Shown here piece by piece: positions 61,091-61,532 of a stretch of DNA of 61,532 bases; positions within the stretch are counted from its first letter, which is position 1, and the number at the start of each line of letters is the position of its first letter. This stretch comes from Myxococcota bacterium (GTDB taxonomy: Bacteria; Myxococcota_A; UBA9160; UBA4427), in contig JAPKBZ010000020.1 of NCBI GenBank assembly GCA_028823175.1, positions 1-61,532 on the forward strand, given 5' to 3'. A program made the position numbers and the translations under genes. A model generated the notes under the pieces. It was given only the letters and a program-made list of their open reading frames with translations, was not told the DNA's origin and did no database searches.

Positions 61091-61532
61091 ATGACACGCA
61101 ATAACGAACTGATCGTCGGGCTCGACATCGGCACAACCAAAATTTGTGCCGTCGTCGCCGAGCAAACCGAGACCGGCATCGACGTGGTGGGAATCGGGAC
61201 CCATCCGTCGACCGGGCTCCGTAAGGGCGTGGTCATCGACATCGATGCCACGGTGGCCTCCATCAAGCACGCCGTAGAAGAGGCGGAACTGATGGCGGAT
61301 TGCGAGATCACGTCGGTCTACGCGGGCATCGCGGGGGGGCATATCCGTGCCTTCAACAGCCACGGCGTCGTCGCGGTCAAGGACGGCGAGGTTCACGAGA
61401 TCGACGTCAAGCGGGTCATCGATGCGGCCAAGGCGGTCGCCATCCCCATGGACCGCGAGGTAATCCATGTGATTCCCCAGGAGTTCATCATCGATGAACA
61501 GGACGGGATCCGGGAGCCCCTCGGCATGAGTG
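61091..61532 (+). CDS. ftsA: cell division protein FtsA (5' part; cut by window end)
   Basis: 147 codons visible, no stop before the end of the window. It starts MTRNNELIVGLDIGTTKICAV, the FtsA/actin-fold phosphate-1 segment, preceded by AGGGGGAAGC. The sub-domain 1C region characteristic of FtsA begins with VIDIDATVASIKHAVEEAE and continues through SVYAGIAGGHIRAFNSHGVVAV and IPQEFIIDEQDGIREPLGM. FtsA tethers FtsZ to the membrane. ftsZ would be expected just outside the window. Confidence 0.93.
   Translation, partial: MTRNNELIVGLDIGTTKICAVVAEQTETGIDVVGIGTHPSTGLRKGVVIDIDATVASIKHAVEEAELMADCEITSVYAGIAGGHIRAFNSHGVVAVKDGEVHEIDVKRVIDAAKAVAIPMDREVIHVIPQEFIIDEQDGIREPLGMS

Noticed and set aside
1-61532. 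tRNA, rRNA, CRISPR arrays, transposases, prophage genes
   Set aside because: Looked for cloverleaf T-loop sequences, regularly spaced repeats and transposase or integrase motifs on both strands; nothing convincing.

Overview
The window is 61.5 kb of GC-rich chromosomal DNA carrying only housekeeping and metabolic genes. No phage, IS transposase, CRISPR array, tRNA or rRNA was found. The gene content fits a diderm, respiring bacterium of the broad former 'Deltaproteobacteria' type (Myxococcota, Desulfobacterota or Binatota-like). Supporting evidence: a MurE with the meso-diaminopimelate DNPR signature, a PlsB acyltransferase, a TatA, an exported LysM lytic transglycosylase, a cytochrome c maturation (Ccm) locus, a PHA regulator and coenzyme F420 genes. 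The phylum itself cannot be fixed from these reads.

Layout. 0-5 kb: an envelope-anchored propeller-like protein (minus strand), then cofD-cofC-cofE for coenzyme F420, with a 12-bp tandem repeat between cofC and cofE. 5-7.2 kb: a small exported protein, the GTPase EngB and an aminotransferase. 7.4-14.2 kb: ccmE-ccmF-(632-aa accessory gene)-ccmA-ccmB-ccmC-ccmD, a heme-handling operon in which CcmE carries Cys instead of the usual heme-binding His. 14.2-24 kb, mostly minus strand: a zinc-ribbon protein, M20 peptidase, hisI-hisG-NUDIX, plsB, a short-chain dehydrogenase, and a biotin carrier protein coupled to a GNAT acetyltransferase. 24-31 kb: ffh, an MltD-like lytic transglycosylase, rlmN, trmB and a 2-phosphoglycerate-kinase-like P-loop protein.

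31-35.3 kb is the least conventional block. It holds a MerR-type regulator, a ParA-type ATPase fused to a glycogen-binding (CBM48/AMPK-beta-like) domain, a Walker-less relative-like partner, a protein with a possible PD-(D/E)XK fold, and an ECF sigma factor. 35-45 kb: a truncated alpha/beta-hydrolase-like protein, a DsbA-type lipoprotein, phosphomannomutase, tatA, a zinc-ribbon/DUF3426-like membrane protein, a PHA regulator (phaR), a crotonase, riboflavin synthase, a D-cysteine desulfhydrase-like enzyme and a histone-deacetylase-like hydrolase.

45.5-61.5 kb is the dcw cluster: mraZ-rsmH-ftsL-ftsI-murE-murF-mraY-murD-ftsW-murG-murC-murB-ftsQ-ftsA (ftsA cut by the window end). It is preceded by a good sigma-70 promoter with MraZ boxes at an exact 10-bp period. 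Most genes from rsmH to ftsQ overlap or abut, but two places break the pattern. The mraZ-rsmH gap is 191 bp and contains a nested inverted-repeat element. The ftsQ-ftsA gap is 186 bp and contains two strong hairpins.
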